From Ferruginivarius sediminum (lineage in GTDB: Bacteria > Pseudomonadota > Alphaproteobacteria > Kiloniellales > Rhodovibrionaceae), in the NCBI RefSeq assembly GCF_003344765.1, contig NZ_QPMH01000008.1, positions 62,001-126,000 on the forward strand: a stretch of 64,000 bases of DNA, given 5' to 3'. Positions 44,913 to 53,376 of this stretch are shown here, piece after piece. The notes beneath the pieces were generated by a model. It was not told where the DNA came from. It ran no database searches and saw only the letters and a list, made by a program, of their open reading frames with translations. Position numbers and translations under genes: made by a program. Numbering within the stretch: position 1 is the stretch's first letter; each line of letters begins with the position of its first letter.

Positions 44913-46031
44913 TCATTCCGTATAAGCGGGGTCGGTCGACACGGACTGCGCGGGAATTCGCCGCTTCGAGAACCACCGGTCGGTTCTTCCGTCCACATCC
45001 CGAAACGTTACCATCCGCTGACGGTCTTCATCCCACAGGATGAAACGCGAGGCCCGCAGGCCATCTCGCAGAGACAACACCGGAATGCGACACAGTGGCG
45101 CGATCCGTTCGTGGCAAGCCTGAAGCCGGTAGTTCGGTACGCGGGGGTTCAGGTGGTGCACGTGATGGAACCCGATATTGCCTGTGAACCACTGCAAAAC
45201 CCGCGGCAATCGCAGGTAGGAGGACCCAAGAAGCGAGGCATCCTTGAATCGCCATTGGTCGTGGCGCACCCACCACGTCTCCTCGAAGCGGTGTTGAACC
45301 GAGAAAAGCCAAACGCCGATGATGGACGCCACGGTAATAACCGGTAGCTGTACGGCGACGACACGATCGAAACCGACCGCCACGCCGAGTGCGCCGAGCC
45401 CGCCAAGCAGTGCAAGATCAGTGACATAAACGGCCCGGCGCTCGCGCTTCCGGTCTTTTGGCGTATCGAACGGAAACCTGTAGAGCACCAGGAATACCAG
45501 GGGCGGCAACAGCACATTGGCAACCAGGGGATGCCGCGTCGTCCGATACCACCAGCGCTGTCCGGGGCTGAGTGCCCGATACTCGGCAACGGTCAGGCAG
45601 GACGAATAGATATCCGCCCCGCTTTGCCGGCGATCGAGATCGTTCCAGATGCCGTGGTGGCCGGCATGCTGGCGGCGCCAGGACACGTACGGTGTCATTG
45701 TCAGCAAGCTGCAGGCGAACCCGACCGCATCGTTGGCGCGCCGCGAGCGAAAGAAAGAGAAATGCCCGCAATCATGCTGGATAATGAAGATGCGCACCAG
45801 AAAGCCGGCAGCCAGTGGGGCGAGCGCAAGCGCTAGCCAGAAAGAGATGTCCACGGCGAAGTACATCGCCGTGCATACCGCGAAGAAGCCGCCGAATGAG
45901 GTCGCGAGCTGCGACAGGCTTTCGCGAAGAACGGGGCCTTGAAATGGCGCCACCACCCGGCGAAGACTGGTGCTCTCGGTTTCCGGCGTCGTCTGAATCT
46001 GGGCGCTGTCCACGGACATTGTTCCTCGCAT
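44913..46031 (-). CDS. Membrane fatty acid desaturase
   Basis: Diiron desaturase of about 372 residues. Three histidine boxes are present: HDCGH (~88), HAGHH (~126) and HHVHH (~290), with hydrophobic segments between them. Spacing and the HDCGH form fit acyl-lipid omega-6/delta-12 type desaturases. Three starts are possible (TTG 46043, ATG 46031, ATG 46019); ATG 46031 was kept. It is less GC-rich than its neighbours and is preceded by a low-GC region, so horizontal acquisition is possible. Confidence 0.9.
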   Translation of the reverse strand: MRGTMSVDSAQIQTTPETESTSLRRVVAPFQGPVLRESLSQLATSFGGFFAVCTAMYFAVDISFWLALALAPLAAGFLVRIFIIQHDCGHFSFFRSRRANDAVGFACSLLTMTPYVSWRRQHAGHHGIWNDLDRRQSGADIYSSCLTVAEYRALSPGQRWWYRTTRHPLVANVLLPPLVFLVLYRFPFDTPKDRKRERRAVYVTDLALLGGLGALGVAVGFDRVVAVQLPVITVASIIGVWLFSVQHRFEETWWVRHDQWRFKDASLLGSSYLRLPRVLQWFTGNIGFHHVHHLNPRVPNYRLQACHERIAPLCRIPVLSLRDGLRASRFILWDEDRQRMVTFRDVDGRTDRWFSKRRIPAQSVSTDPAYTE

Positions 46032-46625
46032 GAATTTCGCCAATTTCGCCGCCCAGCCAATTAAAAACTATCGCATTTTGCGTATGTTCAAAAGTGACAT
46101 GAGTCGAGGAAGGCTCCAATATCACAGGGTTCTGCCCTATCGGGCAGAATCATTGGCGAAAAATCGAAATTTGATCCGACGCATATTTACGCTGGCTTCC
46201 CTTGAACACTAGGTCAGTTCGACAAGGCTGCTACACCGTTCCTGAATGTTCTTATAGAGAGCTTCATCCGGACCAGGATCGCGGAGAACCTCTCGTCAAG
46301 CGCTGCAGCATCCTATTCATAGATTTGTGCGAATGCGTTGATCCATGCCAATGCCACGTCGTCCTGCATGGTGCTGGCTGTCATCAGCCCTTCGGCGCCA
46401 CAACCAACAGCGACCGCCGCCAAACGCCGTTTCGCCGATGTAACTTTTCAAAGCGCTTATCCACGAAAAACATCACACTGATTAAATGGGGCATGTTCCG
46501 CATTTTACAATATAATATTTTTCTGCAATAGATATACTGAGGTTGTTTATCTGAGCATCATTTTAAAAATATTTTTATTATAGGTTTAGATCGCCCACCC
46601 CAGGTAAGCAGGACAGGAGTTGTCT
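46032..46625. other. Low-GC intergenic region
   Basis: This stretch of about 590 bases is clearly poorer in GC than the rest of the window, with runs such as TTTTAAAAATATTTTTATTA. It contains a perfect palindrome TAAAAATATTTTTA at 46564-46577, about 50 bases before the reductase-like gene, and a TTATCCACG resembling a DnaA box at 46457. Only short doubtful reading frames are seen, for example ~29 codons on the minus strand near 46395-46480. It should hold the promoters of the desaturase and reductase genes and may be the remnant of an acquired segment. Confidence 0.55.
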
Positions 46626-47945
46626 TTGCATCCCGTAGTGCTCGTCATCGGCTACTTGGCGATTGCGGCGGCGCCGCTCTTGATGGCCGCCGCGCAAGGG
46701 CACCCACCGCGCGCAGTGATGGACGAGATCGCCAGCGGCCTGGGACTCACCGCCTTTGCCATCATGCTGATGGAGTTCGTTCTTTCCGGACGGTTCCGAA
46801 CGATCTCCGCGCGAATCGGCATGGACGTCACCATGCGCTTCCATCAGTTGCTGGCCCGGACGGCGGCGGTGTTCGTGCTGCTCCACCCCTTTCTCTACGC
46901 GACACCGCTGAGATTGCATCCGCTGCCCTGGGACAGCGCCGGCCTGCACAGCCTGGGACTGAGCGAGGCCAGCATCGCCACCGGCGTCCTCGCGTGGATC
47001 CTGTTCCTTGTCCTGGTGCTCACCGCGATCTTCCGCGACCACATTCCTTATCGCTACGAGGCCTGGCGCCTGGGACACGGCGTCGGCGCCCTGCTGGTCG
47101 CCGGATTGACGCTGCATCACGCGCTGGACGCCGGGCGCTACAGCGGCGACCCGGTCCTGGCCGGCCTCTGGGTTGTCCTGTTCGCGCTTGCGGTGCTGAC
47201 GCTGCTGACGGTCTACGTGGTAAAGCCGCTGCGCCAACTCGGCCGGCCTTACCGGGTGCGCTCGGTGCGTCCGGTTGCGGAGCGGACGTGGGAACTGACG
47301 ATAGAGCCGGACGGCCAGCATGCGTTTCACTTCCAGGCGGGGCAGTTCGTCTGGCTGAACGTCGGCCACAGCCCCTTCTCGCTGGCGGAGAACCCATTCT
47401 CCATTGCCTCCGCTCCAACCGCCGGGGAGCGGGTCGAGTTCGTCATCAAGGAGGCCGGCGATTTTACCGGTAGCCTCGGGAACATCCGTCCCGGAACGCG
47501 CGCATACATAGAGGGCCCGTTCGGCAACCTCCTCCTCGACCCCAAGGCGCCCGGCATCGTCATGTTCGCCGGCGGCGTCGGGATCGCACCCATGCTCAGC
47601 ATGCTCCGCCAGATGGAGGCGGAGGGCGCGCCGGGGCCGGTGATCCTGGTCTACGGAAACCGCAGCGCCGAACAGATCGTCTACCGCGAGGAACTGGATC
47701 GGCTGGCCGAACAACCGTGGTTTCGCGTGATCCACGTGCTTTCCGAACCACCGGCGGCGTGGGACGGCCTGACCGGCATGGTCGATGCCGCCGCCGTCGA
47801 TGCCGTGTTCGAATACGGTGCGAAGCCGGACTGGCTCTACGCCCTGTGCGGGCCGCCGGCCATGCTGGAAACGGTGGAAGGCGCGCTGCTAAAGCGAAAG
47901 GTCCCCGCCCGGCGGATCATCGCCGAACGGTTCAGATACGACTGA
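46626..47945 (+). CDS. Membrane ferric reductase/NADPH oxidase-like flavoprotein
   Basis: About 439 residues. The N-terminal half has six helices with heme-binding-type histidines (MRFHQLLARTAAVFVLLHPF, WRLGHGVGALLVAGLTLHHAL), as in ferric reductase/NOX-like domains. The C-terminal half is a ferredoxin-reductase module: HFQAGQFVWLNVG, ENPFSIASAP (FAD), MFAGGVGIAPMLSMLR and YALCGPPAMLETVE (NAD(P)H). It would move electrons across the membrane. The start codon is uncertain: AGGAG at 46615 favours TTG 46626, with another TTG at 46620. A 28-residue membrane peptide follows at once. Confidence 0.88.
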   Translation: MHPVVLVIGYLAIAAAPLLMAAAQGHPPRAVMDEIASGLGLTAFAIMLMEFVLSGRFRTISARIGMDVTMRFHQLLARTAAVFVLLHPFLYATPLRLHPLPWDSAGLHSLGLSEASIATGVLAWILFLVLVLTAIFRDHIPYRYEAWRLGHGVGALLVAGLTLHHALDAGRYSGDPVLAGLWVVLFALAVLTLLTVYVVKPLRQLGRPYRVRSVRPVAERTWELTIEPDGQHAFHFQAGQFVWLNVGHSPFSLAENPFSIASAPTAGERVEFVIKEAGDFTGSLGNIRPGTRAYIEGPFGNLLLDPKAPGIVMFAGGVGIAPMLSMLRQMEAEGAPGPVILVYGNRSAEQIVYREELDRLAEQPWFRVIHVLSEPPAAWDGLTGMVDAAAVDAVFEYGAKPDWLYALCGPPAMLETVEGALLKRKVPARRIIAERFRYD

Positions 47946-47953
47946 GGAAACCC

Positions 47954-48040
47954 ATGTCCCATTCGCTGCGCCAACTGACCGTCTGGTGGCTGCTCAACGC
48001 CGCGCTCCTGGCCGCCATTTTCCTGTTCGCCCTGCGCTGA
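47954..48040 (+). CDS. 28-residue single-span membrane peptide
   Basis: A short reading frame starts 8 bases after the reductase-like gene with a purine-rich GAGGAAA site. It encodes a polar start (MSHSLRQLT), a hydrophobic helix (VWWLLNAALLAAIFLFAL) and a terminal arginine. Position and composition suggest a small subunit or stabiliser of the membrane flavoprotein. There is no homology evidence. Confidence 0.5.
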   Translation: MSHSLRQLTVWWLLNAALLAAIFLFALR

Positions 48041-48041
48041 A

Positions 48042-48078
48042 CCGGCACGCCTCCTAAGGGAGCATGAAGGCGTGCCGG
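48042..48078. terminator. Bidirectional hairpin between convergent genes
   Basis: CCGGCACGCC and GGCGTGCCGG form a perfect 10-bp stem around a 17-base loop, between the stop of the 28-residue peptide gene and the end of the convergent ATP-grasp gene. It is well placed to end transcription from both sides, though T-runs are absent. Confidence 0.5.
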
Positions 48079-48092
48079 CTGCGCTCGCGACC

Positions 48093-49391
48093 CTATCCGC
48101 CCGGACAGCAGGCGGCTTCGGCCGCGCGCGGCGCTTGCGCCGCCATGGCCGCAATGCCGGCGTGGGCGGTGCCCGTCAGGACGGCGCTCACCCGGTTCAG
48201 GCGTTCATCCAGCTCAGCCGCGCTTTCGGCCGTACAGACGACATGACCGAGACGCTCCCGGAAAGCGGCGCAGCATGGGTTCTCCGGCATTCCGGCGAAT
48301 TCCAGCTCATCCACCCAGGGCTGGTCGCGTAGCGCTTCCAGTTCGACATCGTTGGGCGCCTGCTTGACGTCGGCGGCGGTGACGAAGCTGACGCCGGCCA
48401 GGCCGTTCGCGCTGGTCCCGCACTCCGCGGCCGGCAGCGGCCCGTGCAGGTGAGAGCGCAGCAGCGCGGAAGGCAGTGAGAAGCCGCAGGCCAACTCCAC
48501 CAGACGGGTGATCCGGTCGCCGGGCAGGCGGACGTTCACCTCGATCAGCATCGGCCCCTGGCTGGTGTGACGCACCTCGGCGTGGAACACGCCCAGCGGC
48601 AGGCCGAGCGCCACCATCACCTGACGGGTATAATCCGAGAGCGCGCGCTGCAACTCCGCCGGCAGGGCGTCGCCGACGACGTGGCCGACCTCGATGAAGT
48701 AAGGCTCGGGGCCCAGGCGCTTTTTCGTGACCGTCAGGACGAGCGGGCCGTTGTCGGCGATCACGCCCTCGACGCTGTACTCGGGGCCGTCGAGGTAGCT
48801 TTCCAGCATCCAGGCCTCGCCGACGCGGCGCCCGACATCGACCAGCGCCTTTTCGCGCCGCTTGGCGACGATCTTCTGCAACTCCTCCAGGTCGTCCACC
48901 CGCTGCACGCCCAGGCTGCCGCTAGCGTCCACGGGCTTCAGCACCGCCGGGAAGCCGGTGATGGCGGCCGCATTCTCCACATCGCTCTCGTCGTCGCCGA
49001 CCAGGGCGAACGACGGCGTGGCGACGCCGGCCTCGGCGACCATGCGGCGCACCTCGTACTTGTTGCGCAGGCGCCGGGCCAGGTCCGGCGACAGACCGGG
49101 CAGGCCGAGCGCCTGTGCCGATTTCGCCGCCGCCTGCACGTAGTAGTCCATGCCCGGAACCACGGCCTCGACCTCGTGCGTGCCCGCCAGGGACCGGCAA
49201 GCTTCCAGCACGGCATCGACGTCGTTGGTGTCGACATCGACGATCTCCGCGCCCTGCGCCTTCGCGGCGGCGCGGACTTTCTCGCCTGCCTGCGCGCTTG
49301 CCAGAAGGACAACGTGCTTGCCGTGCGCCTTGCCGGCCTCGACAAGCGCGAGACCTCCCGGCGACGGCTCGATAACGATAACGGACCCCAT
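48093..49391 (-). CDS. ATP-grasp domain ligase, unknown substrate
   Basis: A 432-residue protein with an ATP-grasp fold like L-amino-acid ligases and carboxylase-like enzymes. The N-terminal Rossmann-type segment is SVIVIEPSPGGLALVEAGKAHG; the central grasp domain has NKYEVRRMVAEAGVATPSF, PAVLKPVDASGSLGVQRVDD, YLDGPEYSVEGV and the metal-binding GPMLIEVNVRLPGD. The last ~60 residues are alanine- and cysteine-rich. It would join an amine to a phosphate-activated carboxylate. GGGAGG is 7 bases before the ATG. That ATG overlaps the stop of a 58-codon upstream frame (TGATG). No other biosynthetic gene is adjacent. Confidence 0.85.
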   Translation of the reverse strand: MGSVIVIEPSPGGLALVEAGKAHGKHVVLLASAQAGEKVRAAAKAQGAEIVDVDTNDVDAVLEACRSLAGTHEVEAVVPGMDYYVQAAAKSAQALGLPGLSPDLARRLRNKYEVRRMVAEAGVATPSFALVGDDESDVENAAAITGFPAVLKPVDASGSLGVQRVDDLEELQKIVAKRREKALVDVGRRVGEAWMLESYLDGPEYSVEGVIADNGPLVLTVTKKRLGPEPYFIEVGHVVGDALPAELQRALSDYTRQVMVALGLPLGVFHAEVRHTSQGPMLIEVNVRLPGDRITRLVELACGFSLPSALLRSHLHGPLPAAECGTSANGLAGVSFVTAADVKQAPNDVELEALRDQPWVDELEFAGMPENPCCAAFRERLGHVVCTAESAAELDERLNRVSAVLTGTAHAGIAAMAAQAPRAAEAACCPGG

Positions 49392-49567
49392 CAGACGGCC
49401 TCCCATTTTAATGCGGGGAAAAGCATGCCCGCCGGCCCGTGGCCGTCGCGAGGGCGGACAGCTTCACCAATGACCTGCCACATGCCCGCCGGTCCGCGAT
49501 TCGGCTTGCCGCCCGTCGTCGCGATGGCTAGAGGCTTCAGGTGGCGACCCTTATGCTTGAAATACAC
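49391..49567 (-). CDS. Possible 58-residue peptide translationally coupled to the ATP-grasp gene
   Basis: A reading frame opens at GTG 49567 and ends in a TGA that shares its A with the ATG of the ATP-grasp gene. The product begins with a basic segment (YFKHKGRHLKP), then LAIATTGGKPN, and contains GPAGM twice, 19 residues apart (RGPAGMWQVIGEAV and HGPAGMLFPALKWEAV). Basic leader, repeated core and coupling to a ligase are reminiscent of a precursor peptide. Against this, the GTG has no clear ribosome site and frames this short occur by chance in GC-rich DNA. Confidence 0.35.
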   Translation of the reverse strand: MYFKHKGRHLKPLAIATTGGKPNRGPAGMWQVIGEAVRPRDGHGPAGMLFPALKWEAV

Positions 49568-49869
49568 CTAACGCGATTATTTTGCAATACGAATCTATCT
49601 CATAAAGGGCAATAGGGTGCGGATACGCCATAGCCGCATCCGCGGAGTCGCGGACCGTATGTCGCGCAATAAAATTTCGCGCGGCGGAACCCACGACCCG
49701 GCGCTTTATCGCAAGGCTGCGACCCGCAAGCCGGTTTCTTGCGTTTTGCGCCCGGCAAGACCGCGACGCATTGTCCCGCCCCGCCGTCAGGCACTATCCT
49801 GGTGCGTGATAAGGAAGAAGAGCGCGCGTGAAGCGCCTCGGCATCCGCTCACATGGAGGCGTCGCGCAC
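49568..49869. other. Divergent control region of ATP-grasp and IorAB genes
   Basis: These 302 bases separate the leftward peptide/ATP-grasp frames from the rightward oxidoreductase. On the minus strand, TTGCCC followed after 17 bases by TATTGC is a possible weak promoter. The right half precedes the oxidoreductase with GGAGG at ~49854. No RNA gene was recognised. Confidence 0.4.
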
Positions 49870-52800
49870 ATGGCCCTGACGAAGGTGAGCCTCGACGACA
49901 AATACAGCCTGGATGAAGGCCGCATCTACCTGAGCGGCACACAGGCGCTGGTCCGCCTGCCGATGATGCAACGCCAGCGCGACCGCGCCGCGGGGTTGAA
50001 CACCGGCTGCTTCATCTCCGGCTATCGGGGCAGCCCGCTTGGCGGCCTGGATCAGCAGCTCTGGTCGGCCAAGCCATTCCTGAAAAACAACGCCATCCAC
50101 TTCGAGCCGGGCGTCAACGAGGACCTTGCGGCCACCGCCGTCTGGGGCAGCCAGCAAGGCGACATCTTCAAGGACTTCGCCTACGACGGCGTCTTCGCCA
50201 TGTGGTACGGCAAGGGGCCGGGCGTCGACCGCTCGGGCGACGTGTTCCGCCACGGCAACATGGCCGGCAGCGCGAAGAACGGCGGCGTGCTGCTGCTGGC
50301 CGGCGACGACCACGGCGCCAAGTCGTCCACGACGACAAGTCAGTGCGAACACCCGTTCATGGACGCCATGATCCCGGTGCTCAGCCCCTCCAACGTGCAG
50401 GAGATCCTGGACCTCGGCCTTTACGGCTGGGCGATGAGCCGTTTCTCCGGCTGCTGGGTTGGTTTCAAGGCGGTGACCGAGACGGTGGAAAGCTCTGCCT
50501 CCGTCCATGTCGATCCCGGACGCATCGGCATCGTCCTGCCCGAGGACGTCGAGATGCCGCCGGGCGGCCTCAACATCCGCTGGCCCGACACCGCGCTGGA
50601 GCAGGAAGCCCGGCTGCATCGCCACAAGGTCTATGCCGCCCTGGCCTTCGCGCGCGCCAACAAGCTGGACAAGCGCGTCATCGACAGCCCGAGCCGCCGC
50701 TTCGGTATCGTGACGACTGGCAAGGCGTATCTCGACCTGCGCCAGGCGCTTGACGACCTGGGCATCGACGAGGAGCTGGCCGCCAAGATCGGGCTGTCCG
50801 TCTACAAGGTCGCCATGCCCTGGCCGCTGGAGCGCGAGGGCATCCGCGCCTTCGCCGAGGGCCTGGAAGAGGTTCTCGTCGTCGAGGAAAAGCGCGCGGT
50901 CGTCGAGAACCAATTGAAGGAGCAGCTTTACAACTGGCGCGCCGACGTGCGTCCGCGCGTCGTCGGCAAGTTCGACGAGAACCGGGAATGGCTGCTGCCC
51001 TCGGACGGCGAGCTGACGCCGGCACGCATCGCTCGCGTGGTGGCCGCCCGTATCGCCCGCTTCCACGACAGCCCGCGGATGCGGGACCGCCTCGCCTTCC
51101 TGGAGAAGAAGGAACAGGCGCTGACCAAGGAACCGGCGCCGCTGTCGCGCGTGCCCTATTTCTGCTCCGGCTGCCCGCACAACACCTCGACCCGCGTGCC
51201 CGAGGGCAGCCGCGCGCTGGCCGGCATCGGCTGCCACTACATGGTGCTGTGGATGGACCGCAACACCGAGACCTTCACCCACATGGGCGGGGAAGGCGCG
51301 CCCTGGATCGGCCAGGCGCCGTTCTCGAAGACGGAGCACGTGTTCGCGAACCTGGGCGACGGCACCTACTTCCACTCCGGCATCATGGCGGTGCGTGCCT
51401 GCGTCGGCGCGGGCGTGAACATCACCTTCAAGATCCTCTACAACGACGCCGTCGCCATGACCGGCGGCCAGCACGTCGACGGCCCGCTCGACCCGGCGAT
51501 GATCACCCGCCAGCTTTATGCCGAGGGCGTGAAGACCATCCGCGTCGTCAGCGACGAGCCGGAGAAGTATCCCCTCGGCGTCGAGTGGGCGCCGGGCACC
51601 ACCATCAAGCACCGCGACGAGCTTGACACCGTGCAGCGCGAGCTGCGCGAGACGCCGGGCGTAACGGCCATCGTCTATGACCAGACCTGCGCGGCGGAGA
51701 AGCGCCGGCGGCGCAAGCGCAAGCAGTATCCCGACCCGGCGAAGCGCGTCTTCATCAACGACCTGGTCTGCGAGGGCTGCGGCGACTGCTCGGCGAAGTC
51801 GAACTGCGTCTCGGTCGTCCCGCACGAGACCGAGTTCGGCACCAAGCGCGCCATCGACCAATCAAGCTGCAACAAGGACTTCTCCTGTTTGAACGGCTTC
51901 TGCCCTTCCTTCGTCACGGTCGAGGGCGGGCAGCTGCGCAAGGGCGTGGAGACGGCGGCCGACAGCGACGAGGCCCTCTGGCCGGAACTGCCCGAGCCGA
52001 CGCTGCCGGAGGTGGGCGCCCCCTATGGCGTCCTCGTTACCGGCGTCGGCGGCACGGGTGTCGTCACCATCGGGCAGCTTCTGGGCATGGCCGCGCATAT
52101 CGAGGGCAAGGGCTGCACCGTCCTCGACATCACCGGGCTGGCGCAGAAGGGCGGCGCGGTGATGAGCCACGTGCGCATCGCCCCGACGCCGGAAGACATT
52201 CACGCCACCAAGCTGTCCGCCGGCGGGGCCGACCTGGTGCTGGGCTGCGACCTCGTCGTCGCCGCCGGGTTCGAGGCGCTGGGCAAGATGGGCGCCGGCC
52301 GGACGCGGGCCGTGGTCAACACGCACGAGGCCATCACCGGCGACTTCACCCGCAATCCCGACTTCACCTTCCCAGGCCGCCGTCTGCAGCAGCGCGTGCG
52401 CGAGGCCGTCGGGCCGGAGCACGCAGAGCTGATCGCCGCCTCGGAGATCGCCACCGCGCTGATGGGCGACGCCATCGCCACCAATCTCTTCATGCTGGGC
52501 TATGCCTGGCAGAAGGGTCTGGTGCCGATCAGCCACGGCGCCATCATGCAGGCGGTGGAATTGAACGGCGTCGCCATCGACTTCAACAAGCAGGCCTTCC
52601 TCTGGGGCCGCCGCGCCGCGCACGACCTCGACGCGGTGGCCCGCGCCGCCGCGCCGCAGGGCAAGGACGAGGCGACGGGCTCCGAGCGGCTGTCGGAGAG
52701 CCTGGACGAAGCAATCGACCGCCGCGTCGCCTTCCTGACCGCTTATCAGGACGCCGCTTACGGCGAACGCCACCGCAAGCTGGTGGAGCGCGTGCGCGCG

Positions 52801-53358
52801 GCCGAGCGCAAGGTCGCGCCGACGGACGAGGCGCTGAGCTGGGCGGTGGCGAAGAGCTACTTCAAGCTGCTGGCCATCAAGGACGAGTACGAGGTCGCGC
52901 GCCTGTTCACCAGCGGCGAGTTCGAGCGCAAGCTGAAGCGCCAGTTCGAGGGTGACTTCAAGCTGAAGTTCCACCTCGCCCCGCCGATTATGAACAGTCC
53001 CGACGCCGGTACCGGCGAGCCAAGGAAGCGCGAGTTCGGGCCGTGGACCTTCCGGCTTTTCAAGTTGCTGGCCCGCATGAAGGGCCTGCGCGGCACCCGA
53101 CTGGACATCTTCGGCTACACGGGCGAGCGCAAGCGCGAGCGCGCCTTGATCGGCGAGTACGAGGCACTGGTGGAGGAACTGCTGACCGGCATGACCGCCG
53201 GCAGCCACGCCCTTGCCGTCGAGCTTGCGGCCCTGCCCCAGCAGATCCGCGGCTTTGGCCACGTAAAGATGCGCAACCTGGAAACCGCCAAGACGCGCGA
53301 GGCGGAGCTTCTGGAGGCCTTCCGCAACCCGGCCCCGATCCGCAGCGCGGCGGAGTAG
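49870..53358 (+). CDS. Fused indolepyruvate:ferredoxin oxidoreductase (IorA-IorB)
   Basis: A 1162-residue cytosolic 2-oxoacid:ferredoxin oxidoreductase oxidising aryl pyruvates (and possibly other 2-oxoacids) to acyl-CoA. Pyrimidine- and TPP-binding domains occupy the first ~700 residues (SGYRGSPLGGLDQQLW, VPYFCSGCPHNTSTRVPEGS, HMGGEGAPWIGQAPF, LYNDAVAMTGGQHVDGP). A 4Fe-4S cluster follows (CEGCGDCSAKSNC with CNKDFSCLNGFC), then the gamma domain (GVLVTGVGGTGVVTIGQLLG, GLAQKGGAVMSHVR). GGAGG is about 11 bases before the ATG. The single-chain form is common in alphaproteobacteria. Confidence 0.94.
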   Translation: MALTKVSLDDKYSLDEGRIYLSGTQALVRLPMMQRQRDRAAGLNTGCFISGYRGSPLGGLDQQLWSAKPFLKNNAIHFEPGVNEDLAATAVWGSQQGDIFKDFAYDGVFAMWYGKGPGVDRSGDVFRHGNMAGSAKNGGVLLLAGDDHGAKSSTTTSQCEHPFMDAMIPVLSPSNVQEILDLGLYGWAMSRFSGCWVGFKAVTETVESSASVHVDPGRIGIVLPEDVEMPPGGLNIRWPDTALEQEARLHRHKVYAALAFARANKLDKRVIDSPSRRFGIVTTGKAYLDLRQALDDLGIDEELAAKIGLSVYKVAMPWPLEREGIRAFAEGLEEVLVVEEKRAVVENQLKEQLYNWRADVRPRVVGKFDENREWLLPSDGELTPARIARVVAARIARFHDSPRMRDRLAFLEKKEQALTKEPAPLSRVPYFCSGCPHNTSTRVPEGSRALAGIGCHYMVLWMDRNTETFTHMGGEGAPWIGQAPFSKTEHVFANLGDGTYFHSGIMAVRACVGAGVNITFKILYNDAVAMTGGQHVDGPLDPAMITRQLYAEGVKTIRVVSDEPEKYPLGVEWAPGTTIKHRDELDTVQRELRETPGVTAIVYDQTCAAEKRRRRKRKQYPDPAKRVFINDLVCEGCGDCSAKSNCVSVVPHETEFGTKRAIDQSSCNKDFSCLNGFCPSFVTVEGGQLRKGVETAADSDEALWPELPEPTLPEVGAPYGVLVTGVGGTGVVTIGQLLGMAAHIEGKGCTVLDITGLAQKGGAVMSHVRIAPTPEDIHATKLSAGGADLVLGCDLVVAAGFEALGKMGAGRTRAVVNTHEAITGDFTRNPDFTFPGRRLQQRVREAVGPEHAELIAASEIATALMGDAIATNLFMLGYAWQKGLVPISHGAIMQAVELNGVAIDFNKQAFLWGRRAAHDLDAVARAAAPQGKDEATGSERLSESLDEAIDRRVAFLTAYQDAAYGERHRKLVERVRAAERKVAPTDEALSWAVAKSYFKLLAIKDEYEVARLFTSGEFERKLKRQFEGDFKLKFHLAPPIMNSPDAGTGEPRKREFGPWTFRLFKLLARMKGLRGTRLDIFGYTGERKRERALIGEYEALVEELLTGMTAGSHALAVELAALPQQIRGFGHVKMRNLETAKTREAELLEAFRNPAPIRSAAE

Positions 53359-53376
53359 ACGGCGCGAGCCCCTCTC

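Noticed and set aside
46202..46531. 109-codon frame in the low-GC region
   Set aside because: No ribosome site, odd composition and no domain; more likely chance in non-coding DNA.
49849..51861. 670-codon minus-strand frame inside the IorAB gene
   Set aside because: It is a GC-rich mirror of a clearly recognised oxidoreductase.
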